In this document: positions 47,673 through 58,625 of the stretch, one piece after another
How the letters are laid out: every line of letters begins with the position of its first letter
Numbering within the stretch: the stretch's first letter is position 1
Source: Combretum micranthum
Taxonomy: Eukaryota; Streptophyta; Magnoliopsida; Myrtales; Combretaceae
DNA length: 64,000 bases
Direction of reading: 5' to 3'
NCBI GenBank assembly: GCA_024138025.1
Contig: JAMXBD010001575.1
Span: forward strand, 1 to 64,000
Position numbers and translations under genes: made by a program
The notes under the pieces: model-generated
Database searches by the model: none
The model's input: only the letters and a program-made list of their open reading frames with translations
What the model was told of the DNA's origin: nothing

Positions 47673-49007
47673 AGAATAGGTGTATAAGAAATGTAAAAAT
47701 AGGTAATAAAGAAAAGTAGAGATGAATAAATGGTAATAAATAGTAGTAATTAGTAAATGAATAGTAAATAAGACAAATACATTATCGATAGAGATAAAAA
47801 TACACGTAAACAAGCTATATCTTACATTTTTAAGGACTGTAAAAATTATATATAATATTTTTATGAATTCTATTATATTAATTGATCGCCTGATTTAAAA
47901 ACTGATCCTGTCCGGTTTGAAACAAAAGAGTTTTTTTCGAAATTTGATCTTTTTAGAGTATATGATATTTTTTTCAATTATAATCTAGGGTTTCATTTTT
48001 ATTGTCTTAGGATTTCAAGGGTGGTCTTGCCGAATCTAGGGTCTTTAAAACTTATTGTAGATCTAGGTTGGCTTTTAGGGTTATGTTTGGGATTCCGGTT
48101 CTGAAAATAACTGGTAAAACTATCACAAAAATCTAGTAGTTTATTTTTATACTATATATTTGGTTCATTATTTGAGTTTACTCTATTTTTATAATTTATT
48201 TAATATTTTACAATTCTTGATATTACTTAATCGAGTCTAGGGCTTCTAAGGTTAAACGTTGACTTAGTTTGACTTTAAAGTTCCAGCTTTAGTTTTGAAT
48301 CTAAGATTCTATTTTACGAGTTGATTGTGATACAGAGCAGTTTATAAATCTATTTTTAATTGTTATTTGATAGTGTTATCTCAATTTATGTGGTAGCAAT
48401 CAGTATTGAAACAATTGGGTTTGACTGATAAATTTTTGACTTAGTAAATTAATATTGTATTATAGGAAAGTATTTCTTATTATTTTATTATTGAATATTA
48501 TTTGAAAATACTACCTCGATTAGCCTTTTAGAGATTGGATGAATGAATTATTCGACGTAAGGTTTTCGATTCAAATGATTTATTGTATTTTTGTTTTATT
48601 TTCAAAGATACTCATTTTCTTAGGGTTCGATATTTAGGATTTTCTATTCATGTGTTACTTATCAAGTAATTAGGGTTATCTGACTTATCTGATATTATCT
48701 AAGGTTTTCGGAACATATAATTAGTTAGGCGCAACTTTAAGGTCTTCTTGGTTTTAAGATCGAACTGAATTGATTAGGCGTAGTATGTGAAATTATTATG
48801 ATGGTGATACTTCTTTGCTAAAGTTGTTATCTCTAAGGTTTTAGACTTCATTTAATTCATCTAACTTCCTAAGGTTATGGATTCTTTATTCAATCTTGTC
48901 TAGGGTTTCTAGAGTTCGGTTTTAAATTGGCTCAATTTTTCGATTCTAGTTTTGATATTAGTTCTAACATTTTCATCTAAGAGTACCATAGAATCTAGGG
49001 GCTTATA

Positions 49008-49140
49008 AAATAAATACAAAGCCTTAAATATTTCTAAACTAGTTGGATTACATCATTGTTGGTGTGTGGAGCTTATCATCAAGGAGTGGGTATGATGCCA
49101 ATGCTTACACAAGGGTAAAGTGGCAGAGGAGCACTTTATT
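49008..49140 (+). mobile_element. Resumed 3' LTR of the old gypsy element, and leader-like sequence
   Basis: After solo LTR F the host LTR continues with AAATACAAAGCC and GGATTACATCA (49045-49055), matching the 5' copy at 31116-31155 plus 37067-37076. Similarity continues for about 60 bp beyond CATCA and is cut by the copia LTR at 49141. The expected flank TTAGG is not found. Confidence 0.5.
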
Positions 49141-49255
49141 TGAACCTATATGTTTAATGTGAATTTTGATAAGATAATTAGTTGCACGATTAACTACTTT
49201 ATTTTGTTAAACCACACTTAATTAGTCAAACAACTTGGATGAGCAACATGCTAGA

Positions 49256-49296
<41 letters not shown>

Positions 49297-51050
49297 GTAT
49301 GTGTTGTTCTCTAGAGATTATGCAAGAATTAGCAGGTATAAATTCTTTAAGCATAGCCTTAGTCACAGGTCTCATCGAGGGCTTGACAAACCCATTCATC
49401 AGGGTGTTACAAGCTCAAATTACTAGCCTCAACAATTTTGAATAGCACAGCCTTAGTCGTGGATTAAATCTAAGGCGTGATAAGTTTAAGGGGTGATAAG
49501 CTTAAGGCGGGATAGGTTCAACTTTCAAGCTCGACAAGTTCAAATAAGTATAGGCTTGATCAATGGTCAAATTTAAGGCGCGACAAACTTAAGGCTCGAC
49601 AAGTTTGAGGTGCAAAAGTTTAAAATACAGGCTAATATGGCATGAAAGAGCCATTATGTGCATTTAATGCTTGACAATTTTAAGACATTATTTATAAAGA
49701 CCATTTAAACTTTTGAAATATATAAATACTCTATCCTTGGGAGATTCAAGAGTGGTATTGAATTGAAAAACTAATTAAGAGCTTTTATCTACGAACAAAA
49801 AATAAAAAAAAAGTCTCTCATTGCCTTGGTACTTTTGTTCATAAATAGAGTTGTGCAAACGGGTTATGTGGGCCAACCCACCCTAGCCCGTCCCACGTTC
49901 GCCTGCGGGTTATGCGTTCCAAAATTTTTATCCCAACTTGCTCTGTGTTGGTTGGTGGGTTATGTGGGTTGGCCCATGAACCTGCTGATATAATTTTTTA
50001 TTAAAAAATTTATAAGAATTTAGATTTAAATTTTTAATAGTGTAAATATAGCATATATTTCTTTTTATCTCACTAATTACCTACATACTAATCTTAGATG
50101 TTTATTGTGTATGGAAAAATTATAGAATTCTATTTTGAAATTTTTTTATTTCAACATAAAAGGATTTATTTTAACTAATGAAAATTAGAATTCATTCCAA
50201 TGTTTTTTCTTCAGCGTGGCAAGGAAAAATACATCTTGAAAATTATCAATTGATATTGTGTTACTTATTTTAAATAGATGTATCTAAATATCTAATAAAT
50301 ATAAAACAAAAAGTATTGATAAAAGGACTAAAGATATAATAAACATAAAAGTTGAAAGTTTAAAACATCACCCCCATAAAAATTAGATAATCAACATTTA
50401 AGAACTAAATAATAGAAAAGTGAAGTGAAGAGGAAATAAAGAGGGTATGTATTAGGTTTTTTTATAAGATTTATATTTCTTTCTTTTTTTATATTTTTTT
50501 TAAGTATGTGTTCGCAGGCCAACCCGACCAATAGCGAGTTAGCCTGTTTTAACCTGTGAGTTATGTAGGGTAAGCCATTTTGGCCTACATATTAAATGGG
50601 CTAACTCGCCCTGCATACACAACTTTATTCATAAATTTGCAAAATCTGTAAAGTGAGAGAAAATCAATTTAGTGCTATGCTCTTGTATTTGTTATCTATA
50701 AGAGTATCTTAAGAGAGAAGGAAATATTTTATTTCGTAAGTGTTGTAAACTGGTGTATTGCTTTGTTTGAGCATATGTGATTGAGATTAATAAAGTGTGT
50801 GAAGTCTTTTGATTGAAGGCGATTTGGTTGATTATGGAGAGTAGGATATAGGTCGAACTTCATGTTAAATCTAGGCTTATATTTTCTTTCTCTATCTCTT
50901 TAATATTCTTTTTAGTACTCTATTATTGCTTTATCCGCTGCTATTAAAGTTGACATTGCACAATTTTTTTTTTTTTTTGTTGAGCTTTTTAAGGTAAATA
51001 CTCAATTCACCTCCACTCCCCTCTCTTGAATATTTTATAGTGCATTTTCA
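49141..51050 (+). mobile_element. 5' LTR of the copia element
   Basis: Begins TGAACCTATATG and ends GCATTTTCA. Apart from the hAT insertion it is about 1120 bp, like the 1152-bp 3' LTR. It contains a (TG)15 run (49263-49292) and a series of related short units such as GGCGTGATAAGTTTAAGG, CTCGACAAGTTCAA and GGCGCGACAAACTTAAGG at 49472-49625, which are also present in the 3' LTR. Confidence 0.85.
49846..50627. mobile_element. Non-autonomous hAT element 2, 782 bp
   Basis: Ends TAGAGTTGTGCAAACGGG and, as reverse complement of the right end, TAAAGTTGTGTATGCAGGG; both fit YARRGNTG. The 8-bp target duplication TTCATAAA lies at 49838-49845 and 50628-50635. The 3' LTR has the uninterrupted site, TTGTTTATAAATTTAC near 56898. 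Subterminal GGGTTATGTGGG / GGGCTAACTCGCCC motifs occur. No transposase is encoded. Confidence 0.88.
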
Positions 51051-51052
51051 TT

Positions 51053-51064
51053 TGGTATCAAAGC
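51053..51064 (+). other. Primer binding site of the copia element
   Basis: TGGTATCAAAGC, two bases after the LTR end, is one base away from the canonical initiator tRNA-Met PBS. Confidence 0.8.
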
Positions 51065-51109
51065 CTGATCTCCAATTTTTTGTGCTTAATCACATTTAGA
51101 GTAAAGATC

Positions 51110-52738
51110 ATGGCATTAAATACACTAGGGTTTCTAGAGGGACAAGCTATCAATAGACCACTTCTTTTAAGTGAGGGTAACTGTTTATATTGGAAATGTA
51201 GAATGAAAATTTCTCTAAAAGCACAAAATAGGCTAATGTGAAATGTAATAGAACATGGGCTTTTGATTATTGAAGGAAAAGAAGAAAAAGATTACAGTAA
51301 AGAAGCTTAGAAAAGATTAGATCTAATTGAAATAGTTATGAACATATTGCATTGTGGGCTAAATGAAAATGATTTCAATACAATATGCACATGTAAATCT
51401 GTTAATAATATATGTGATGAATTAGAAAAGACATACAAAGGAATTTCAAGTGTAAGAGATATAAATATAAGTATTTTATGTGGACAATTTGAAAATTTTA
51501 AAATGCTTCCAAATGAATCTATAGATGAGATGCATAATAGATTCATCAACATCATAAACCCTTTAAGTGTGCTTGGAAAGAATTTCACTAATGTGGAAAT
51601 AAATTCTACATTACTCAAGTCCTCACCTAAGGATTGAGAAGCAAAGAGAATTGCTACTAAAGAAGCACGAGATTTAAGTACTATGAGCAAAGAGAAACTC
51701 CTTGGAGTACTAAAAACACATGAGCTAATTAAAAGTAAGGAGAAGAATCAAATAAGAAGGCGATTGCTTTAAAAGCTACAAGTCATGACTCCAGTGATGA
51801 TGAGGAGGTGGTTGCCTTAATGGCCAAGAAGTTCAAGAAGTTTGTGAAGTTTATAAAGTTCAATAACAAAAAGGAAAAGAAAGACATGATAACCTGCTAC
51901 AAATGTCACAAACCTGGACACATTCAAAAATACTTTCTAATACTCAAGAAAGCATCCAAGGGATTTAGAAAATAAGCTCACATTACTACTTGGAGTGATT
52001 ATGATTGAAGTGACTTAGCTCTCCTTCTTATAATGAAATTTATGACATGTATAAAAAAGTATGTTGTAGGCTGATAAAAGTAAAGAAAATTAACGGCATG
52101 CTTAAAAACTTAATGAAGAAAGAAGGACAAGAACTGGATGAATTTAGAGTAAGTATGAGAAGGATAAAATAGAAAATGAAAAATTGCATGAAGAAATTAA
52201 TATTTTAAAATTGAAAAATGAAAAGATAAATAATAAATGCAAGAAGCTAAAAAGAAAAAAATAACGAATTAAGTAAGATCAATGAGAAATTAGCAATTGC
52301 AAATGATTTGCTTGATATTAAAGTAAAAACCTTAAATAATAATGACAATGTTACATGTGCAAGTAATAGCAATAGTGAAATTTTAAAGGAGTTAGAAGAA
52401 TTAAGAAATGTAAGTATTATATTGAAAGCTAGCTTAGATGATTCAAAAGCATTCATAGCCAAATTCATCAAAGGGAAAAAGAACTTAAACACACTTCTTA
52501 GAAATCAAAGGTATGATTTAAACAAATATGGAATTGGCTATAATAGAGAAAGTAGCTGCAAGTCCCTTAAAACTCAATTTGTAAAAGCCAATCATGATAC
52601 ATGCAACTATTGTGGCAAAACTACTCATATTGCACACAATTGTACAATAAGAGGAACCATGCATTTGAATCATAACAGCAAACTAGTTTGCGTTCTTAGA
52701 AAAGAAATCATCATTACACTTAACCAAAAAGGGCCTTA
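51110..52738 (+). pseudogene. Copia gag, Sirevirus-like
   Basis: Starts with ATGGCATTAAATACA at 51110. The gag core reads WKCRMKISLKAQNRLM and then, after stops, NDFNTICTCKSVNNICDELE and MLPNESIDEMHNRFINIINP up to 51640. A first zinc knuckle near 51894-51935 reads CYKCHKPGHIQKYF with the last Cys lost. A Lys/Glu-rich helical region follows (52070-52500), then KYGIGYN and an intact second knuckle CNYCGKTTHIAHNC near 52600-52645. This layout is typical of Sirevirus gag. At least five stops are present. Confidence 0.75.
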
Positions 52739-52802
52739 GCTTAAATGAGTAGCAAAGAAATAATCCTCTGTTTTGTAGGAATCTTTAAATAGAAACAATA
52801 AA

Positions 52803-55705
52803 TGATACTTGGATAACGGTTCCTCTAGACAAATGATTGGAGATACATCTAAGTTCACAACTTTAGACTTAAAAGATCAAGAGAATGTCCTTTGGAGAAA
52901 ATTGAAAGTCAATTGTCCTTGGTAAAGGTAACATTGTAGTAAATAAAGATTTAATTATTAAGAATATGCTTTTGGTTGATGATTTAAAACATAATTTGCT
53001 TAGTGTTAGCCAATTGCATAATAATAGTTTTAGAGTAACATTTATTGTTGATAATCAAGCTTATTTGAAGGATATAGATAAAGAAATATTTACAAAATAA
53101 ATCTAGATGATTTAAATTGTCAAAGGAAACTTGTCTTTACTCTTAAAATGACAATAGTTGGGTATGGCACAAAAAATTGGGATGTGCTAGCATTGATGCA
53201 ATTTCAAAATTTTTTAAAAAGAATCTAGTCAAAAGTTTACCAAAAATAAATTTTAAAAACGACAATATTGTTAAGCAAGCCAACAAGGAAAGCAAACCAA
53301 GATTTCCTTTAAGTCTAAGGATGTTGTTTCTATTTCTAGATGATTAAAACTATTGCATATGGAATTATTTGATCCTACTCAAACTCTAAGTTTGGGAGGC
53401 AAAAAATGTATCTTAGTTATTGTGGATGATTTCACTAGATATATATGGACTTTCTTCCTAGCATCTATAGATGAAACAAACAATGTCTTTTTTAGATATT
53501 GCAAGAAAGTCCAAAATGAAAAAGGTCTTATATTCGAAGTGATCATGGGGAAGAATTTGAAAATTATGAAATGGATGATTTTGCAGTAAAAATGGAGTTG
53601 AACATACTTTTTCAGCACCTAGAACTCCACAATAAAATGGTGTAGCTGAAAGGAAAAATAGAACCATAATTGAAACGACTAGAATCATGTTGTGTGAAAA
53701 CAATTTATCAAAATACTTTTAAACTAAAACTGTTAAGGAAGAAGACCTAACATCTTTTGTTTTCATCCATTTGGCACTAAGTGTTACATCTTGAACAATG
53801 GAAAAGAATAACTAGCTAAATTTGATGCTAAAAGTGACGAAGGCATTTTTCTAGGTTACTCTCCAACTCGTAAAGCATACAAAGAGTTTAATAAGAGAAC
53901 TTTGGCTGTAGAAGAATCTATTCATGTTGCTTTTGATGATTCTTTGCCTCATTTATGTTCAAGTGATGAAGTTGATAATATTTGTGCTGATTTAAATAAG
54001 TTTTCTCTTGAAAATTTTAATAAAGAAGTAGATAAAAGAAATAAACATAAAAAGGATATTGAGAATGAATCTGTTAACTATGATCTTTCTGAAGAATGAA
54101 AATATGCAAGATCACATCCAAAGGATCTAATAATAGGTTAACCTTCTAATAGGATACAAATTAGATCTTTCTTAAGTAATATGAGTAATCTATTCTTCAT
54201 GTCCTAAACCGAGCCTAAAAATACAAAAGTAGCTTTAAAAGATGAATTTTGGATACAAGATATGTAAAAAAAAAAATTAAACCAATTCACATGGAATGAA
54301 GTTTGGACCTTGATTCCTAGACCTGATAATAGACCAATTATTGGAACTAAATGGGTTTACAGAAACAAACTTGATGAAGCTGAAATAATAACTAGAAATA
54401 AAGCTCGATTAGTAGCTAAATGATATAATCAAGAAGAAGACATAGATTTTGATGAGACCTTTACCCCGGTTGATAGATTAAAAGCTATTAGAATACTTTT
54501 GGCATTTGTTGCATTCAAAAACTTTACTATTTTTTTCAAATGGATGTCAACAGACTTTCTTAATTGGTTTCATAAAAGAAGAAGTTTATATAGAGCAAAC
54601 ACTGTGTTTTAAAAATAATGAATTCCCTTATCATGTTTACAAATCAAACAAAGCTCTTTATGGTCTCCAGCAAGCTCCTAGAGCTTGGTATGAAAGATTC
54701 AGTAGCTTCCTATTAAACAAAGAATTTTCTAGAGGAAGAATTGACACAACTCTTTTTTTTAATCAAAAATTACAAGTCAAATATATTGTTTGTGCAAATC
54801 TATGTAGATGGTATTGTGTTTGGAGCTACTAACATGAGTCTTATAAATGAATTTGTTGAGTGCATGAAGAACAAATTTGAAATGAGTATGATGAGAGAAC
54901 TAGATTACTTTCTAGGTCTTCAAATAAAGCAATATGAAAATGGAACATTCATAAATCAATCTAAATATACCAAAGAACTCTTGAAAATGGATAATTGTAA
55001 AACAAGACCTATACCTATGAGCAAAAGTGTAAAACTTGACAAAGATGAAAATGGAAATTTTTTTTGTAAAAAGCCTTATAGAGGCATGATAGGTAGCTTA
55101 TTATATCTAACAACTTCAAGATTTGATATCATATTATCGGTATGTGTATGTGCACGATTTCAATCTTGCCCTAAAGAATCACACTTGAGTGCAATAAAAC
55201 ACATACCCAAGTATCTTATAGGCACTATTGAAATTAGCTTATGGTATCTAAAGTTTACTTCTTTCAATTTAGTTGGATACTTCGATGTTGACTTTGCTAG
55301 GTGCAAAGTTGATCAGAAAAGCACAAGTATCATATGCCACTTTCTTGGAAACTACATAATATCTTGGTACTCAAAGAAGCAAAATTCGGTTGCACTTTCA
55401 ACTGCTGAAGTTGAGTACATAGCCATTGATAGTTGTTGTGTACAAGTTTTATTGATGAAATAAACTTCGGTAGATTATGGATTAAAATATGTTACAATAA
55501 CACAATTGCTATAAATTTAACAAAATACCCAATCCAACACTCAAGAACTAAGCATATCGAAATTATTCATCGTTTCATTAGAGATCATCTTCTAAATAGA
55601 GATATTATCTTGAAATTTGTTGATACAAACAATCAAATTATTGATATTTTTACAAAATCCTTGAGTGAGGATTTTTTTGCACTTTACGTAGAAAATTTGG
55701 CATGA
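52803..55705 (+). pseudogene. Copia pol: protease, integrase, RT, RNase H
   Basis: The protease starts with YLDNGSSRQMIGD (52803), with a stop where Trp is expected. GAG-pre-integrase WVWHKKLGCASIDAISKF lies near 53155-53210. Integrase has HMELFDPTQTLSLGGKKC and VDDFTRYIWTFF (53353-53470) and a SAPRTPQ*NGVAERKNRT block near 53610-53665. RT shows WTLIPRPDNRPIIGTKWVY (54305), FDETFTPVDRLKAIRILLAF, YGLQQAPRAWYERFSSFLL, and then IYVDGIVFGAT near 54800, with the second YxDD Asp changed to Gly. RNase H has KSTSIICHFLGNYIISWYSK, VALSTAEVEYIA and ends IFTKSLSED near 55670. Broken by several stops and frame changes. Confidence 0.85.
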
Positions 55706-55889
55706 TCAAGAATGATGAGTGTTAAATATCATGGAGCCAAGTAGATCTAGAACTTAATCTTGGGATAAAAAAGCTATTAGATGTACATATATGTTATTGT
55801 AATGCTCGTGAGTGCTCAGTCTATAAAAAATCTATGATATGCTGCCTATGCATTTCTCCTTATTTGAAATATTCTAAGTTTGTCTTCTT

Positions 55890-56196
55890 ATTTTTGATAA
55901 GTCCAAAGAGGGAGAGGAATGTTGAATGCACAATTAACATACATAAAAGGGGGAGAAAAATAGCGCTTTTGATGTGTCCAAAGGACGAGAAAAATCTATT
56001 GATTGCATATTATAGTGTGTATTGTGTTTGTTTGACCGTTAAGTGCAACTTGCATTTCTTTAGAATTAAGCATCAAGTTTTTGAATCAAGTTTGAAAATA
56101 TTCTTTTAAAACCTAGATGCTTATTTGAGCGACAGTATACTTAATTGAAATGGAGTTAATTGTGCATGATTGTTCTCATAAAAAAGGGGGAGATTA
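55890..56196 (+). other. Serial polypurine motifs before the copia 3' LTR
   Basis: CAAAGAGGGAGAGG (near 55905), AAAAGGGGGAGAAAAA (near 55946), CAAAGGACGAGAAAA (near 55979) and AAAAAAGGGGGAGA (56181-56193). Only the last one directly abuts the LTR. Multiple PPT copies are a known Sirevirus trait. Confidence 0.6.
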
Positions 56197-56197
56197 T

Positions 56198-57349
56198 TGA
56201 ATTTGTATGTCCATTATGAATTTTGATGAGACAATTAGTTGCACAATTAATTATTCAATTGTGCTAAACTACACTTAATTAGTCAAACAACTTGGATGAA
56301 TAACATGCTAGAATATGAATATATGCCTGTGTGTGTGTGTGTGTATGTGTTTGTGTTTTATGTATGTGTTATTCTCTGGAGATTATGTAGGAATTAGCAA
56401 GTACAAATTCTTCAAGCATAGCCTTGACCGCAGGTCTCATTGAGGGCTCGACAAATCCATTCACTAGGTTGCTACAACGTCAAATTACCAGGCTCGACAA
56501 GTTCAAAGTAGCACAACCTTAGTCGATGGTTAAATCTAAGGTGTGATAAGTTTAAGGCGTGATGAGCTTGAGGCATGACAAGTTCAAATCTTAAGCTCGA
56601 TGAGTTCAGATACGTACAAACTTTATCAAGGGTTAAACTGAATGTGCGACAAACTTAGGATGCAACAAGTTTGAGATGTGGCAGTTTAAAATATGAGCCG
56701 ATGTGTCATGAAAGAGTCGTTACGCACATTTAATGCTTGACAATTTTATGACATTATCTCTAATGAACATTTAAACTTTTCAAATGTATAAATACTCTTT
56801 CCTTAGGAGATTCAAGAGTGGTGCTGAATTGAAAATGTGATTAAGAGCTTTTATTTACGAACAAACAAATTAGAAAGTCTCTCGTTGCCTTTGTACTCTT
56901 GTTTATAAATTTACAAAACTTTCAAAGTGAGAGAAAATCAATTTAGTGCTATGCTATTGTATTTGTTATCTATAAGAAAACATCTTAAGAGATAAGGAAA
57001 TATTTTATTTCTTAAGTGTTATAAACTGGTGTATTGCTCTATTTGAGCTTGTCTGATTAAAATTAGTAAAGTGTGTAAAATCCTTTGATTGGAGGCGATT
57101 TGAGTGATCGTGGAAGTAGGAAGCGGGTCGAACTTCATGTTAAATCTGGGCTTGCATCTTCTTTTCCTATCTCTTTAATATTATTTTTGGTACTCTATTA
57201 CTACTTTATACTGCTATTAAAGTTTATATTGCATAATTTTTTTTTTGTTAAGCTTTCTAGGGCAAATACTCAATTCACACACCCTCCCCCCTTCCCTCCC
57301 TCCCTCCCTCCTCCTCCTCCTCCTCCTCAGTGTTTCTAGTGTGTTTTCA
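56198..57349 (+). mobile_element. 3' LTR of the copia element
   Basis: 1152 bp, TGAATTTGTATG to GTGTTTTCA. It matches the 5' LTR with moderate divergence, including the short unit series near 56530-56690. A CCCTCC/CCT microsatellite lies at 57284-57329. It carries the empty site of hAT element 2. Confidence 0.85.
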
Positions 57350-57639
57350 CTTGAGAAAAACTAGTTAGAGGCCCACACTTAGCATGCCTGAGGGGTATAA
57401 GGGAATATTGTGCATTCCCCTAAGGATGATTAGGATGGAGTTCCTACTCCATCATAGATATTCGACAAAGTTCTTTGTTGAGGGAATAGGTGGTAACACT
57501 TAGTTAGCTTTTCTAAAGGAATATCATCACGAGGTCATCATATGAGTGATGGTAAGTTTATGTTTTATTTGAAATGTTTACCAACTTGAGTCCTCTTATC
57601 TTTTCCTATTCACTAACACACTTAAACTGTGTCAATATA
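57350..57639 (+). other. CACTA sequence right of the nest
   Basis: No domain is certain. The region precedes the tnpA-like gene and probably belongs to it. It contains TTAGG near 57431, a possible remnant of the flank seen at 30288-30292, but this is not conclusive. Confidence 0.3.
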
Positions 57640-58625
57640 TAGCAAAAGTTTGAGGCATCAATTAATTGGAAGAGGCAATGGAAATGGTAGTTTGTGCTCA
57701 ATTTTATGGTCAACAAATCTTATAGCTAGCTTTGTTATAGGTTGAAATAGTACATTAACAAGAAAGGGAGGCTATAGGTAGCTATGAGCCTTCCATCGCC
57801 AAGTTTTGAGTCTAAGGGAGAGGAGTGGAGGGATTCCTACCACTTTCTAGCTATTGACCTAGGTCATCAAGGACATATGTTTTGCAAATGTGTCTTCGTA
57901 CGTGACCTCTTGTAATGCTCTAACATAGCACTATGTTCATCCTATGTTATGCAACATCGATCAAATGTAAATAAAGAGAATAGGAAGAGGCAGAAGTCGA
58001 TGCACATTGGGGGCACCAAGTCAGTGATGTATTACGCAGTAACAAATGTAAGTGAAAAATCATATGTCGTACTTCAATTCAGTATACTATCATATTGTAT
58101 GCACTAATGCTTTGTAATTATTGTTTTTCATACTATATGCTACGTTTTAGAATCTCTTGTCATTAGACAATCACAAGCATACACATGTTCATCGGGTTCA
58201 TGGGGTAGAAACCAGTTAGTAGGAATCGGAGGTGTCACATTAAAATTATGTAAGAATAATTGATCAATATTTATTTAGTATTACATTATGTTTACTAATA
58301 CACACTATTAATAAAATTACTAGTCATTTGTTGCTTGTAGTTACGGATAGATGGAAGGAAGGAGGTGGAAAAAGCTTGTGTTGCTACTGCCGGCTAGGAG
58401 CCTATGAGTGAGATGGCTATTCTGGAGGAGAACCTAAGGCATAAGTCTAGCTACCAACATGGTATAGGATATGGTGCTCTGATCCCATAGGATACACACT
58501 TACTATGAATAGCCTTACAAGGACTCTTATGTTAGCTTAGACACTGAGATTGATGAAATGAAGAAGAAGGTGGCTCAAATGGTGGAGATGCTATAAATGT
58601 TGACTAGCGGACCTCCCATGTTGTT
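57640..58625 (+). pseudogene. CACTA second gene, tnpA / transposase_24-like
   Basis: The sequence reads NKENRKRQKSMHIGGTKS near 57970-58025, the family motif in which basic residues precede a GTKS block. A short intron-like gap follows, then RIDGRKEVEKACVATAG and YQHGIGYGALIP (58345-58485), resembling the GY.G.G block of this family. It ends with a short helix DTEIDEMKKKVAQMVEML near 58540-58595. In CACTA elements this protein binds subterminal repeats and assists the transposase. Stops are frequent. It is on the same strand as TNP2, 28 kb away. Confidence 0.6.

Larger units (their letters stand above)
42389..49007 (-). mobile_element. Solo LTR F of a Tekay-like element
   Basis: On the minus strand it ends with GGTGTGACA at 42389. 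Its start at 49007 reads TATAAGCCCC, one change from the TGTAAGCCC of LTR E. The flanks are AAATC (42384-42388) and AAATA (49008-49012), a 5-bp duplication with one substitution. After removal of the nested solo LTR it is about 5.06 kb, the same size as E. It contains a CTATAAATA box on the minus strand near 45910-45918, an (AG)n run near 46009-46034 and tandem subrepeats at 45037-45370. Confidence 0.75.
30293..49055 (+). mobile_element. Old gypsy element (CRM/Galadriel/Reina type) interrupted by two solo LTRs
   Basis: The LTR starts as TGATGGG at 30293 and TGATGGGG at 41627, the latter directly after a PPT. Between them lie gag, PR, RT, RH and IN on the plus strand. Protein blocks ([50 protein letters not shown]) match the chromovirus group that includes CRM, Galadriel and Reina; the clade is not decided, and no chromodomain is visible. 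The two LTRs look roughly 80% alike by eye, so this is an old insertion. Each LTR was later hit by a solo LTR. The right border is uncertain because the copia element begins at 49141. Confidence 0.75.
49141..57349 (+). mobile_element. Sirevirus-like Ty1/copia retrotransposon
   Basis: Two LTRs (49141-51050 with an insertion, and 56198-57349) bound by TGAA and TTCA, a PBS at 51053, gag, then PR-IN-RT-RH, the Ty1/copia order. A long gag with two zinc knuckles and a helical region between them, plus several polypurine motifs before the 3' LTR, suggest the Sirevirus group. Both gag and pol have stops and frameshifts. No 5-bp target duplication is visible (TTATT versus CTTGA), so one flank may have been rearranged. 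Confidence 0.85.

Noticed and set aside
49235..49445. Two short plus-strand frames with Cys-Val repeats
   Set aside because: They are translations of the (TG)n microsatellite in the copia LTR.
51307..51690. 127-codon minus-strand frame
   Set aside because: It is antisense to the copia gag core, which has clear domain motifs on the plus strand.
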